Positions 27,225-36,151 of a stretch of 64,000 nucleotides of DNA are shown piece after piece; the first letter of the stretch is position 1; each line of letters begins with the position of its first letter. The notes beneath the pieces are model-generated. The model was not told where the DNA came from, searched no databases, and saw only the letters and a list, made by a program, of their open reading frames with translations. Source of the stretch: Stenotrophomonas sp. BIGb0135 (lineage in GTDB: Bacteria; Pseudomonadota; Gammaproteobacteria; Xanthomonadales; Xanthomonadaceae); NCBI RefSeq assembly GCF_024810105.1, contig NZ_JANUDX010000011.1, positions 86,600 through 150,599 on the forward strand, given 5' to 3'. The position numbers and the translations under genes are program-made.

Positions 27225-29586
27225 GTCCCTGCACGCGGGGCAGGGCAACGCCCTGTCCCCGAACGGACGGCTGCAGCGCGTGTGGCGCTGGCTGGCCATC
27301 CTCTGGCTGCTGGTGCTGATCGGCCTGGGCGCGCAGCAATGGCACCTGTGGAAAAGCCAGTCGCGGATCGACACCGACATCCTGGCGCTGTTGCCGCAGG
27401 ATGCGCACGACCGCCTGCTGTCCGATGTCACCCGGCGCATCGCCGATGCCAATGCGCGCCAGATCGTGGTGCTGCTGGGCAGTGCCGACGCGGCGCGGAC
27501 CAAGGCGGCCGAGCAGGCCTTCCGCCGCGCGCTGCGTGACAGCGCCGAAGGCAAGGCGCTGCTGGTGGACAGTGGTTCGATCGAAGGCTGGTTCGAGCAG
27601 GCGCGTGCGTTCTATGCACCGTACCGCGACCGCCTGCTGACCAGCGACCAGCGCCAGCGCCTGCAGGCCGAGCCGGTCGATGGCCTGGCCGCGTCGGCAC
27701 TGGCCGCGCTGTATGGCCCGATGGGCGCGCCGCGGCTGACCGAATGGCGGCAGGACCCGCTGTCGCTGTGGCCGCAGTGGTGGCAGGAGCGCGCGCTGGG
27801 GTCCGGGCTGCGCGTGGGCGATGACGGCCTGCTCGAGGCCGAGGGCAAGCATTGGTCGATCGTGCAGTACGACACGGTCGGCTCGGCGTTCCAGCTCGAC
27901 GGCGAGCGCCATATCGATGTGCTGCTCGATGCGGCCACCGCCGCCGCGGCCAAACAGGCGCCGGGGCTGGAGGTGCTGCGCGCCGGCGTGCCGCTGCATG
28001 CCGAAGCCGCGGCGGTGCAGGCCAATCGCGAGATCAACACGATCGGCTGGGGCTCGCTGGCCGCGGTGCTGCTGCTGGTCTGGCTGGCGTTCCGTTCGTT
28101 GCGCCCGATCCTGCTGGTGGCGGCCTCGCTGCTGATCGGCTGCGGCGTGGCGCTGGCGGTGACGGTGCTGGTGTTCGGCAAGGTGCATGTGCTCACGCTG
28201 GTGTTCGGTGCCTCGCTGGTCGGCGTGGCCGAGGACTACGGCATCCACTGGTTCGCTTCGCGCCAGGCCGAGCCGGCCGACCGCCGCTGGCGCTTGCTGC
28301 GGCACCTGCTGCCCGGCCTGTGGCTGGCCCTGCTGACCAGCGCACTGGCCTACCTGGCGCTGGGCCTGGCACCGTTCCCCGGCCTGCGCCAGATGGCGCT
28401 GTTCTCGGTGGTCGGGCTGGCCGCCGCGTTCCTGACGGTGATCTTCTGGTTCCCGTGGCTGGACGGCGGCGAGATCCGCAGCACGCGGTTCGCGCGCTGG
28501 CTGGGGGGCACCCTGGAGCGCTGGCCCCGCCTGCAGGGCCGCCGTACCGTCCTGTTCCTGGGCGTGGCGGCGGTGTTCTCGGCAGTCGGCATCGCCCGCC
28601 TCGGCAGCAACGACGACCTGCGCAGCCTGCAGTCCTCGCCCAAGACCCTGATCGACCAGCAGATCCGCATCAGCCAGATGCTGGGCATGCCCAGCCCCGC
28701 GCAGTTCTACCTGGTGCAGGGCGATGACGCCGAGCAGGTACTGCAGCGCGAAGAGGCGCTGATAGAACGCCTGCGCGTGCTGTCCACCAAAAAGCAGATC
28801 GGCGGCTATCGCGCGATCAGCGACTGGTTGCCCTCCCGCCAGCGCCAGCACGCCGATGCCGCGCTCACCGCCCGGGTCGAGCCGCAGGTGCTCGGCAAGG
28901 TGGGCGAGGCGGTCGGCGAACCGCTGGCACGCCCGGACTACGCGGCCAGCGACCTGGACGCCGATGCGTTCCTGGCCTCGCCGGCGGCGATGCCGTTCCG
29001 GCACCTGTGGCTGGGCAAGGTGGGCGGCGGCCTGGCGTCGGTGGTGATGGTCGATGACCTGTCGCGTGCCGATGCCCTCACCCTGCTTGAAGCGCAGGCC
29101 CAGGGCATCCCGGGCGTGCGCTGGGTCGATCGCACCGCCGACTTCTCCAAGCTGCTCAAGCATTACCGCAAGCTGATGAGCGGGCTGCTGCTGGTTGGCA
29201 TCGTGCTGGTGTTCGCGGTGCTGTACTGGCGCTACCGCGCGCAAGCCTGGCGCGTGTTCGCCCCGACCCTGGTGGCCGGCGCCCTCACCCTGGCCCTGCT
29301 CGGCCTGTTCGGCCAGCCGCTGCAGTTGTTCAACGTGCTGGCGCTGATGCTGCTGCTGGGCATGGGCATCGACTACGGCATCTTCCTGATCGAGCACCGC
29401 GGCGATGCCAGCGCATGGCTGGCGGTGTGCGTGGGCGCGGCCAGCACCTGGCTGTCGTTTGGCCTGCTCGGCCTGTCGGCCACGCCGGCGCTGCGCGCCT
29501 TCGGCCTGACCCTGTTGTTCGGCATCGGCCTGGTCTGGATCATCTCGCCGTTGTTCCGCCCACCGCCGCACGACGCACCGCACTGA
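27217..29586 (+). CDS. MMPL/RND family exporter of the pigment cluster
   Basis: A 789-residue RND-superfamily membrane protein with the two-fold layout of MMPL lipid exporters: one N-terminal helix, a periplasmic domain (about 45-275), five or six helices, a second periplasmic domain (about 440-650) and a last set of helices. FGASLVGVAEDYGIHWFAS and LLLGMGIDYGIFLIEHRG are the conserved repeats with the proton-relay aspartates. It starts at a TTG (27217) overlapping the LolA-like stop; no in-frame ATG is near. It likely flips or extrudes the aryl polyene lipid from the inner membrane. Confidence 0.9.
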   Translation: MNESLHAGQGNALSPNGRLQRVWRWLAILWLLVLIGLGAQQWHLWKSQSRIDTDILALLPQDAHDRLLSDVTRRIADANARQIVVLLGSADAARTKAAEQAFRRALRDSAEGKALLVDSGSIEGWFEQARAFYAPYRDRLLTSDQRQRLQAEPVDGLAASALAALYGPMGAPRLTEWRQDPLSLWPQWWQERALGSGLRVGDDGLLEAEGKHWSIVQYDTVGSAFQLDGERHIDVLLDAATAAAAKQAPGLEVLRAGVPLHAEAAAVQANREINTIGWGSLAAVLLLVWLAFRSLRPILLVAASLLIGCGVALAVTVLVFGKVHVLTLVFGASLVGVAEDYGIHWFASRQAEPADRRWRLLRHLLPGLWLALLTSALAYLALGLAPFPGLRQMALFSVVGLAAAFLTVIFWFPWLDGGEIRSTRFARWLGGTLERWPRLQGRRTVLFLGVAAVFSAVGIARLGSNDDLRSLQSSPKTLIDQQIRISQMLGMPSPAQFYLVQGDDAEQVLQREEALIERLRVLSTKKQIGGYRAISDWLPSRQRQHADAALTARVEPQVLGKVGEAVGEPLARPDYAASDLDADAFLASPAAMPFRHLWLGKVGGGLASVVMVDDLSRADALTLLEAQAQGIPGVRWVDRTADFSKLLKHYRKLMSGLLLVGIVLVFAVLYWRYRAQAWRVFAPTLVAGALTLALLGLFGQPLQLFNVLALMLLLGMGIDYGIFLIEHRGDASAWLAVCVGAASTWLSFGLLGLSATPALRAFGLTLLFGIGLVWIISPLFRPPPHDAPH

Positions 29587-29637
29587 GCGACGCGTCCGCC
29601 TTTTCCTCTCCCACGTTTTCTGATCAAGGATGTATCG

Positions 29638-30879
29638 ATGAACCCGCAAGTCGAACGCACGGAAATCCTGGTGATCGGCGCCGGCCCCGCCGGCTCGGTC
29701 GCCGCGGCGATGCTGCGCAAGCAGGGCCGCCAGGTGCTGATGCTGGAGCGCCAGCAGTTCCCGCGGTTCTCCATTGGTGAGAGCCTGCTGCCGCAGAGCA
29801 TGGAGTACATCGAAGCGGCCGGGCTGCTGCAGGACGTGGTCCAGGCCGGGTTCCAGTACAAGAACGGCGCGGCCTTCGTGCGTGGCGAGGCCAGCACCGA
29901 GTTCGACTTCCGCGACAAGTTCTCGCCGGGCTGGGGCACCACCTACCAGGTGCAGCGCGCCGACTTCGACGACGTGCTGGCGCGCGGTGCCGAGCGCATG
30001 GGCACCACCCTGCGCTTCGGCGACGAAGTGCTGTCGGTGCAGCCGGGCCGCCCCGCACGGGTGCAGGTGCGCCGCCCCGATGGCAGCGAGTACACCATCG
30101 AGGCCGGCTTCATCCTGGACGCCAGCGGCTTTGCACGCCTGCTGCCGCGACTGTTGGACCTGGAATCGCCGTCCAACTTCCCGGTGCGTGGGGCGATCTT
30201 CTGCCACGTGCGCGACCACATCCCGGCCGGCGCCGGTTTCGATCGCAACAAGATCCTGATCACCACCCATCCCGAACACGTGGACGTGTGGTACTGGACG
30301 ATCCCGTTCTCCAACGGCTGCTGCTCGCTGGGCGTGGTCGCCGAGCCGAGTTTCTTCGAGAAATACCCGGGCAGCGACCTGGAGAAGCTGCAGGCCATCG
30401 TCGGCGAGGATCCCAACCTGACCCGCCTGCTCAAGAACGCCGAGTGGGCCGTGCTGCCGGTGCGCACCATCACCGGCTACTCGGCCAACGTCAGCTCGCT
30501 GTGGGGCGAGGGCTACGCGCTGCTCGGCAACGCCGGCGAGTTCCTCGACCCGGTGTTCTCCTCCGGCGTCACCATCGCCTTCAAGTCGGCGCAGCTGGCC
30601 AGCGAGTGCCTGGCGCGCGAACACGCCGGCGAAACCGTGGATTGGGAGCAGGACTTCTCCATTCCGCTGCGCGCCGGGGTGAAGACCTTCCGCCGCTTCG
30701 TCGAGGCCTGGTATGCCGGTGGCTTCCAGAAAATCATCTACCACCCCGCCCAGCAGCCCGACGTGCGCCGCATGATCTCCTCGATCCTGGCCGGCTATGC
30801 GTGGGACACCAATAATCCGTACGTGGCCGATGCGACCGGTCGCCGCCTGCGGGTGCTGGAGGAACTGTGCACCGTCTGA
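29638..30879 (+). CDS. FAD-dependent oxidoreductase (halogenase/geranylgeranyl reductase-like)
   Basis: A 413-residue flavoprotein. The dinucleotide-binding motif is VIGAGPAGSVAAAML at about residues 11-25, followed by RFSIGESLLPQS near 45 and the second FAD motif LLGNAGEFLDPVFSSGV near 295. The WxWxIP tryptophan pair of true flavin halogenases is not seen (VWYWTIPFS is only similar), so hydroxylation or desaturation is more likely than halogenation; xanthomonadins are nevertheless brominated, so the point matters. It has a clear ATG after AAGGA. Confidence 0.85.
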   Translation: MNPQVERTEILVIGAGPAGSVAAAMLRKQGRQVLMLERQQFPRFSIGESLLPQSMEYIEAAGLLQDVVQAGFQYKNGAAFVRGEASTEFDFRDKFSPGWGTTYQVQRADFDDVLARGAERMGTTLRFGDEVLSVQPGRPARVQVRRPDGSEYTIEAGFILDASGFARLLPRLLDLESPSNFPVRGAIFCHVRDHIPAGAGFDRNKILITTHPEHVDVWYWTIPFSNGCCSLGVVAEPSFFEKYPGSDLEKLQAIVGEDPNLTRLLKNAEWAVLPVRTITGYSANVSSLWGEGYALLGNAGEFLDPVFSSGVTIAFKSAQLASECLAREHAGETVDWEQDFSIPLRAGVKTFRRFVEAWYAGGFQKIIYHPAQQPDVRRMISSILAGYAWDTNNPYVADATGRRLRVLEELCTV

Positions 30880-31418
30880 TCGTCTCCCTGCTGCTGTGCC
30901 TGCTGCTGGCCGCCTGTGCCAGCACGCGCATGCCCGCGCCCCTGGTGCAGCTGCCGACCCTGCGGTTGCCACCGTCGGCGCTGCCGCAGCCGTTGCAGCT
31001 GCAGCAGCGCCTGCAGTTCCGCTTCGGCAGCCACGAGCGCGAGCTGGATGCATTGCTCGAAGCCGACGGCAGCGAGGTGCGGCTGGCGGTGCAGGCCATG
31101 GGCCAGACCGGCGTGCGCATGGTCTGGGACGGCGCCACCCTGCAGCAGACGCGCGCGCCCTGGCTGCCGCCGCAGGTGCGCGGCGAGCGCGTGCTGGATG
31201 ACCTGCAGTTCGCGCTGTGGCCCGTGGCGGCGATCCGTGCCGCGCTGCCCGCCGGGTGGACCCTGGTCGAGACGGGCGGGCAGCGCCGCCTCGAGCAGGA
31301 CGGCAAGGCCTGGCTCCTGCTGGAGCCGCTGCCCGATGGCCGGGTGCGCCTGCGCAACCTGGCCGAGGGCTATGAACTGGTGATCGAATCGTTGGACATG
31401 GAACAGGCACCGCCGTGA
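30867..31418 (+). CDS. DUF3261 lipoprotein
   Basis: A 183-residue lipoprotein starting at a GTG inside the end of the flavoprotein gene (13-base overlap). The signal peptide ends in LLLAACAS, a lipobox with Cys near residue 17. The mature part is beta-rich with LQFRFGSHERELDALLE and matches the DUF3261 proteins that accompany MMPL and LolA-like genes in aryl polyene clusters. This suggests an outer membrane acceptor analogous to LolB. Confidence 0.85.
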   Translation: MHRLIVSLLLCLLLAACASTRMPAPLVQLPTLRLPPSALPQPLQLQQRLQFRFGSHERELDALLEADGSEVRLAVQAMGQTGVRMVWDGATLQQTRAPWLPPQVRGERVLDDLQFALWPVAAIRAALPAGWTLVETGGQRRLEQDGKAWLLLEPLPDGRVRLRNLAEGYELVIESLDMEQAPP

Positions 31419-32608
31419 GCAGTAGCAGCAGCGCGATCTATCTGAATGACCTGGGCGTGGTCTGCGCGCTCGGCGGTGACCGCGTGCAGGTGCGCGACGG
31501 CCTGTTCGCCGGGCAGCCCGGCGGCCTGCGCGACAACGACCAGCTGATCGCTGGCCGCCGCCTGGCGCTGGGCGAGGTGGGCACCCCGCTGCCGGACCTG
31601 TCCGCGTTGCCGGTGGCCTTGCGCGGTCGCAACAACGCGCTGCTGGAGGCGGCACTGGTACAGATCCGCCCGGCGGTGGATGCGGCGATCGCGCGGCACG
31701 GCGCCGACCGCGTCGCGGTGATCATCGGGACCAGCACGTCGGGCATCGGCGAATCGGAGAACGCGCTGCGCCAGCATCGCGACACGGGCCAGTGGCCGGT
31801 CGATTTCGATTACGCGCAGCAGGAAATGGGCACCTCCGCGCGCTTCGTGCGCGAGCGTATCGGCAGCAACGGCCCGGCGTGGACGATCTCCACCGCCTGT
31901 TCCTCCAGCGCCAAGGCGTTGATGACGGCCGCCCGCCTGCTGCGCGCCGGCCTGGTCGATGCCGTCGTGGCTGGCGGCGCCGATTCGCTGTGCCGCTTCA
32001 CCGTGGCCGGGTTCAGCGCGTTGGAGTCGGTTTCGGCGGCGCGCTGCAATCCATTCTCGGCCAACCGCAACGGCATCAACATCGGCGAAGGTGCCGCGCT
32101 GTTCCTGATGACCACCACGCCCGGCCCGGTGCGGCTGTCCGGATGGGGCGAGTCGTCCGACGCCCACCATATGTCCGCGCCGGATCCGCAGGCGCGCGGT
32201 GCGATCGACGCCATGCAGCAGGCGCTGGACCGCGCCGGGCTGGCGGCCGCGCAGGTGGATTACGTGAACCTGCACGGCACCGCCACCGGCCACAACGACG
32301 CCATGGAAAGCCAGGCGGTTGCGGCGGTGCTGGGCACCGCGGTGCCGGCCAGCTCGACCAAGCCACTGACCGGGCACACGCTGGGCGCGTCGGGGGCGAT
32401 CGAGGCCGCGCTGTGCTGGATGGTGCTGGCCGACAACCCCGACCAGCAGCTGCCCACGCACTGGTGGGACGGGCAGGGCGATGCCGCATTGCCGGCATTG
32501 GCCCTGGTCGCGCCGGGCACGCGCGCGGCGCACCCGCCGCAGCACGTCCTCAGCCATTCGTTCGCCTTCGGCGGCAGCAATGCCGTGCTGGCGCTGTCCC
32601 GGGAGTGA
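31415..32608 (+). CDS. Beta-ketoacyl-ACP synthase I (ApeO/FabB-like)
   Basis: A 397-residue ketosynthase. Catalytic residues are visible: the cysteine in ISTACSSSAKAL near residue 162, and two histidines in NLHGTATGHND near 285 and KPLTGHTLGASG near 320. FGGSNAVLAL closes the fold. It should condense malonyl-ACP with the growing aryl chain, probably with the chain-length factor encoded at the start of the operon. It begins at GTG overlapping the lipoprotein stop (GTGA). Confidence 0.93.
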   Translation: MSSSSSAIYLNDLGVVCALGGDRVQVRDGLFAGQPGGLRDNDQLIAGRRLALGEVGTPLPDLSALPVALRGRNNALLEAALVQIRPAVDAAIARHGADRVAVIIGTSTSGIGESENALRQHRDTGQWPVDFDYAQQEMGTSARFVRERIGSNGPAWTISTACSSSAKALMTAARLLRAGLVDAVVAGGADSLCRFTVAGFSALESVSAARCNPFSANRNGINIGEGAALFLMTTTPGPVRLSGWGESSDAHHMSAPDPQARGAIDAMQQALDRAGLAAAQVDYVNLHGTATGHNDAMESQAVAAVLGTAVPASSTKPLTGHTLGASGAIEAALCWMVLADNPDQQLPTHWWDGQGDAALPALALVAPGTRAAHPPQHVLSHSFAFGGSNAVLALSRE

Positions 32609-32610
32609 GC

Positions 32611-33066
32611 ATGCAGCTGCCGCATGACATCGATGACGTGCTGCCGCATCGCGACAGCATGCGCCTGATCGACCGGCTGCTGGACTGGCAGCCCGAGTCG
32701 ATCGTGGTCGAAGTGGACGTGCCCGCGCAGGGGCTGTTCACCACGCCCGAGGGCGTCCCGGCCTGGGTCGGGGTGGAATACATGGCCCAGGCGATCGCCG
32801 CCTGGGCGGGGTGCAAGGCGCGCCAGGCCGGGCGGGAGCCGTCGATCGGCTTCCTGCTGGGCACCCGCCGCTACACCGCGCACCAGCCGTATTTCGCTGC
32901 CGGTACCTGCCTGCGGGTAGAGGCACAGTGCGAGCTGATGGGCGAAAATGGCCTGGGCATGTTCGCCTGCCGCATCCTGGCAGGCGCTACCGAATTGGCG
33001 GTCGCCAACGTTTCCGTGTTTGAACCACGCGATGCGATGGCCTATCTGGAGAGTGGAGAGGCATGA
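32611..33066 (+). CDS. Hot-dog beta-hydroxyacyl-ACP dehydratase (ApeP type)
   Basis: A 151-residue single-domain dehydratase-like protein. It opens LPHDIDDVLPHRDSMRLIDRL, with the DVLPHR pattern of FabZ/ApeP, and WVGVEYMAQAIAAWAG is the hot-dog helix. In the E. coli aryl polyene system two hot-dog proteins form a heterodimer; the partner here would be the dehydratase domain fused to the ligase at 21.2-22.9 kb. It creates the conjugated double bonds by removing water. It overlaps the ketoreductase by four bases. Confidence 0.9.
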   Translation: MQLPHDIDDVLPHRDSMRLIDRLLDWQPESIVVEVDVPAQGLFTTPEGVPAWVGVEYMAQAIAAWAGCKARQAGREPSIGFLLGTRRYTAHQPYFAAGTCLRVEAQCELMGENGLGMFACRILAGATELAVANVSVFEPRDAMAYLESGEA

Positions 33067-33794
33067 CAGGGAATCTGACGGTGCTGGTGACCGGCGCCAG
33101 CCGCGGCATCGGCCGCGCCATCGCGCTGCGGATCGCGCGTGATGGCTTCGACGTGGTGGTGCATTGCCGCAGCCGCATCGAGGAGGCACAGGAGGTGGTC
33201 GCCCAGATCCAGGCGCTGGGGCGGCAGGCCCGCGTGCTGATGTTCGACGTGGCCGATCGCGAGGCCGCGCGCGCCGCGCTGGAGGCCGACGTGGAGGCGC
33301 ACGGCGCCTATTACGGGGTGGTCTGCAATGCCGGCATCGCCCGCGATGGCGCCTTCCCGGCGATGCCCGCCGAAGACTGGGACGCGGTGGTGCATACCAA
33401 CCTGGACAGCTTCTACAACGTGCTGCACCCGCTGGTGATGCCGATGGTGCGGCGGCGCAAGCCCGGCCGCATCGTCACCCTGTCCTCGGTGTCGGGGCTG
33501 GTCGGCAACCGCGGCCAGACCAACTACAGCGCGGCCAAGGCCGGCATCATCGGCGCCACCAAGGCGCTGGCGCTGGAACTGGCCAGCCGCGCGATCACCG
33601 TCAACTGCGTGGCCCCGGGCCTGATCGAGACCGAGATGGTCAACCAGGAGGTGCTCGACCACGCGCTCAAACTGATTCCCGCCGGTCGCATGGGCCAGCC
33701 GGACGAGGTCGCCCACGCGGTGTCCTTCCTGCTGTCCGAGTCGGCCGGCTACATCACCCGCCAGGTGATCTCGGTCAACGGAGGCATGGTCTGA
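33063..33794 (+). CDS. 3-oxoacyl-ACP reductase (FabG-like)
   Basis: A 243-residue short-chain dehydrogenase. The NADPH motif TGASRGIG starts near residue 10, CNAGI near 88, and the catalytic Ser-Tyr-Lys set is in LSSVSG and YSAAKAG near residues 140-160. It should reduce the beta-keto group in each extension cycle of the aryl polyene (ApeQ role). Single-base overlaps at its end and a four-base overlap at its start tie it into the operon. Confidence 0.95.
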   Translation: MTGNLTVLVTGASRGIGRAIALRIARDGFDVVVHCRSRIEEAQEVVAQIQALGRQARVLMFDVADREAARAALEADVEAHGAYYGVVCNAGIARDGAFPAMPAEDWDAVVHTNLDSFYNVLHPLVMPMVRRRKPGRIVTLSSVSGLVGNRGQTNYSAAKAGIIGATKALALELASRAITVNCVAPGLIETEMVNQEVLDHALKLIPAGRMGQPDEVAHAVSFLLSESAGYITRQVISVNGGMV

Positions 33795-35035
33795 TGAGCA
33801 GAACCGAACGTCGCGTCGTGGTCACCGGTGCGGCCGCGCTGAGCCCGCTGGGCCATGACTGGCCGAGCATCCGCGAACGCCTGCACGCGCGCGTCAACGC
33901 GGTGCGTTACATCCCCGAGTGGGAAGTCTTCGACGGCCTCAACACGCGCCTGGCCGCGCCGGTGCAGGACTACGCGCTGCCGCCGCACTACAACCGCAAG
34001 ACCACCCGCAGCATGGGCAAGGTGGCGGTGATGTCGGTGCGCGCCACCGAGCTGGCGCTGGAGGCGGCCGGCCTGCTCGGCCATCCGGTGCTGCGCAGCG
34101 GCATGGCCGGGGTTGCCTACGGGTCGTCGTCGGGCAGCCACGAGGCCACCGCCGAGTTCGGTCGCATGCTCCACGAGCACACCACCGAAGGCATCAGCGC
34201 CACCACCTACCTGAAAATGATGAGCCACACCTCGCCGGTCAACATCGGGGTGTTCTTCGGCCTGTCCGGGCGCGTTTACACCACCTCCAGCGCCTGCACC
34301 TCCGGCAGCCAGGGCGTGGGCGCCGGCTACGAGGCGATCCGCAGCGGCAAGCAACAGGTGATGGTCACCGGCGGCGCCGAGCAGCTCGATGCCACGGCCG
34401 CGGCGGTGTTCGACACGTTGTTCGCCACCAGCGTGCGCAACGATGCGCCGCAGACCACGCCCAGCCCGTTCGATGCCAACCGCGATGGACTGGTCCTGGG
34501 CGAGGGCGCCGGCACGCTGATCCTGGAGGAACTGGAACATGCGCAGGCGCGCGGGGCCACGATCCTGGCCGAGGTGGTCGGCTACGGCACCAACAGCGAC
34601 GGCCAGCATGTCACCCAGCCCACCGCCGACACGATGGCCCAGGCCATGCGCCTGGCGCTGGAAGATGCCGGCCTGGAACCGTCCCGGATCGGCTACGTCA
34701 ACGCCCACGGCACCGCCACCGAGCATGGGGACATTGCCGAGACCCAGGCCACCGCGCAGGTGTTCGGGCCGGGCATGCCGATCAGTTCGTTGAAGAGCTA
34801 CGTCGGCCACATGCTCGGCGCGTGCGGCGCGTTCGAGGCCTGGCTCACCATCGAAATGATGCGCGAAGGCTGGTTCGCACCGACCCTGAACCTGCACACG
34901 GTCGACCCGCGCTGCGGGGCGCTGGATTTCATCCAGGGCGAGGGCCGCGCGCTGCAGACCGACTACGTCATGAGCAACAACTTCGCCTTTGGCGGGATCA
35001 ACACCTCGTTGATCTTCCGTCGCTGGCAAGACTGA
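33794..35035 (+). CDS. Beta-ketoacyl-ACP synthase II (second ketosynthase, ApeR/FabF-like)
   Basis: A 413-residue ketosynthase with the active cysteine in TSSACTSGSQGV near residue 172 and histidines in NAHGTATEHGD near 310 and SYVGHMLGACG near 346. It is more FabF-like than the first ketosynthase. In aryl polyene clusters one ketosynthase pairs with the chain-length factor; the second may start the chain or elongate early intermediates. The ATG shares one base with the reductase stop. Confidence 0.93.
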   Translation: MSRTERRVVVTGAAALSPLGHDWPSIRERLHARVNAVRYIPEWEVFDGLNTRLAAPVQDYALPPHYNRKTTRSMGKVAVMSVRATELALEAAGLLGHPVLRSGMAGVAYGSSSGSHEATAEFGRMLHEHTTEGISATTYLKMMSHTSPVNIGVFFGLSGRVYTTSSACTSGSQGVGAGYEAIRSGKQQVMVTGGAEQLDATAAAVFDTLFATSVRNDAPQTTPSPFDANRDGLVLGEGAGTLILEELEHAQARGATILAEVVGYGTNSDGQHVTQPTADTMAQAMRLALEDAGLEPSRIGYVNAHGTATEHGDIAETQATAQVFGPGMPISSLKSYVGHMLGACGAFEAWLTIEMMREGWFAPTLNLHTVDPRCGALDFIQGEGRALQTDYVMSNNFAFGGINTSLIFRRWQD

Positions 35036-35105
35036 TGTACCCGGCCCCCGCGCGGGCCGGTTTCCAACGCAGCACCCAGCACCCCACCAACAAGGAGAAA
35101 GTTGA

Positions 35106-35543
35106 ATGCGTCGTTTTGCCCTGATTGCCGCCACCGCGCTGCTCGCCGTCGCCAGCACCGCCCAGGCCCGTGACACCCGCGTGGAACAGTCGCTGCGTGA
35201 GCTGGTCAGCTCCCAGGCCGCCCGTGATGCCGGTATCGACGGCAGCGTGCGTTTCTACCTGGCCGGCGAAAAGGTCAACGTCCAGCAGCGCCTCGGCGAG
35301 GACGTGACCAACAAGAAGACCAACGCCGCCAACAAGAGCGACGAGGAAGCCTGCCGCTGGGTGGCGCTGTCGGCGCTGCGCGCGCTGCAGGACGGCGCCA
35401 AGTCGCGCAACGCCAATGCGGTGGTGGATATCGTCAGCTACTACAAGAAGAACGAGTTCAAGAGCGCGACCAACTACGAGTGCTACGCCGGCACGATCAT
35501 GGCCGGCGTCGCCCTGAAGGGCACCTACGCCAAGGTCAAGTAA
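35106..35543 (+). CDS. Small exported protein at end of pigment operon
   Basis: A 145-residue periplasmic protein with signal peptide [20 protein letters not shown]. The mature part is lysine- and asparagine-rich with two cysteines (EEACRWVAL and NYECYAG) that could form a disulphide. Homologues next to aryl polyene genes are often mislabelled as an excinuclease ATPase subunit; nothing of UvrA is present. It has a good AAGGAG site. The function is unknown; its constant place at the end of the cluster suggests a role in pigment placement. Confidence 0.75.
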   Translation: MRRFALIAATALLAVASTAQARDTRVEQSLRELVSSQAARDAGIDGSVRFYLAGEKVNVQQRLGEDVTNKKTNAANKSDEEACRWVALSALRALQDGAKSRNANAVVDIVSYYKKNEFKSATNYECYAGTIMAGVALKGTYAKVK

Positions 35544-35881
35544 GCCCTGTCGGCCACCGCTCTTCGCGAGCGGTGGCCATCGAGCACCGGTTGCCCTGCG
35601 GATGTCGCTGGCAGGGCAGGCGTAGGTGGGTTGACCGGGCACGCTGTGAATCCCGTTCGCGGCCCGGCCCGGCCCGCCGAAAGACAAATACCGTTGCGGC
35701 CCTCGCGCCGGACGATCGTGGCCGGAGCAGCCCGCGCCACCTGAACGCCATCGCGACATTGATGAACCTGAATCTGCCGCGCGCCGGTAAACCGGCGTCT
35801 GGACGCGATCGCGGCTTTCCCCCCCGCGTGGTTTCCGACACAATCATCGCCATCACTTCCCAGGGCCACGCCCCGCGGGCA
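35544..35881. other. Intergenic region with hairpin after the pigment operon
   Basis: A perfect 11-bp stem (35552-35562 with 35568-35578, loop TTCGC) lies nine bases after the last pigment gene. It lacks a T-run, so it is either a Rho-assisted stop or an mRNA-stabilising stem. The remaining 300 bases hold no gene, repeat or promoter that I could recognise. Confidence 0.6.
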
Positions 35882-36151
35882 ATGCAAGCCTACGTCTACA
35901 AAAGCCAACGCAAGCAGGACACCTACGTCTACCTCGCCGTCCGCGATGACTTCAACGCTGTTCCAGAAGCGTTGCAGGCCACGCTGGCGCCGTTCGCATT
36001 CGTGCTGGAAGTTGCCCTGACCCCCGACCGTCGCCTGGCCCTGGCCGACGTCGCGCAAGTGCGCGCCAACCTGGCCGAGCGCGGATTCCACCTGCAGATG
36101 CCCCCGCCGCCGGTCGCCCCGGTCCGGGTCCCGCGTCGCCGCGATGACTGA
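35882..36151 (+). CDS. YcgL domain protein
   Basis: An 89-residue protein of the YcgL family. It starts [20 protein letters not shown], the family hallmark, and ends in a proline-rich tail after [10 protein letters not shown]. The function is unknown; in other gammaproteobacteria ycgL stands beside rnd or minCDE. Here it overlaps the following ankyrin gene by eight bases (ATGACTGA), suggesting coupling. The ATG at 35882 gives the standard N-terminus. Confidence 0.9.
   Translation: MQAYVYKSQRKQDTYVYLAVRDDFNAVPEALQATLAPFAFVLEVALTPDRRLALADVAQVRANLAERGFHLQMPPPPVAPVRVPRRRDD

Noticed and set aside
27148..31410. Open frame of 1420 codons antisense to the MMPL and flavoprotein genes
   Set aside because: It spans several well-supported genes on the other strand and shows only Gln/His/Arg-rich low-complexity sequence.
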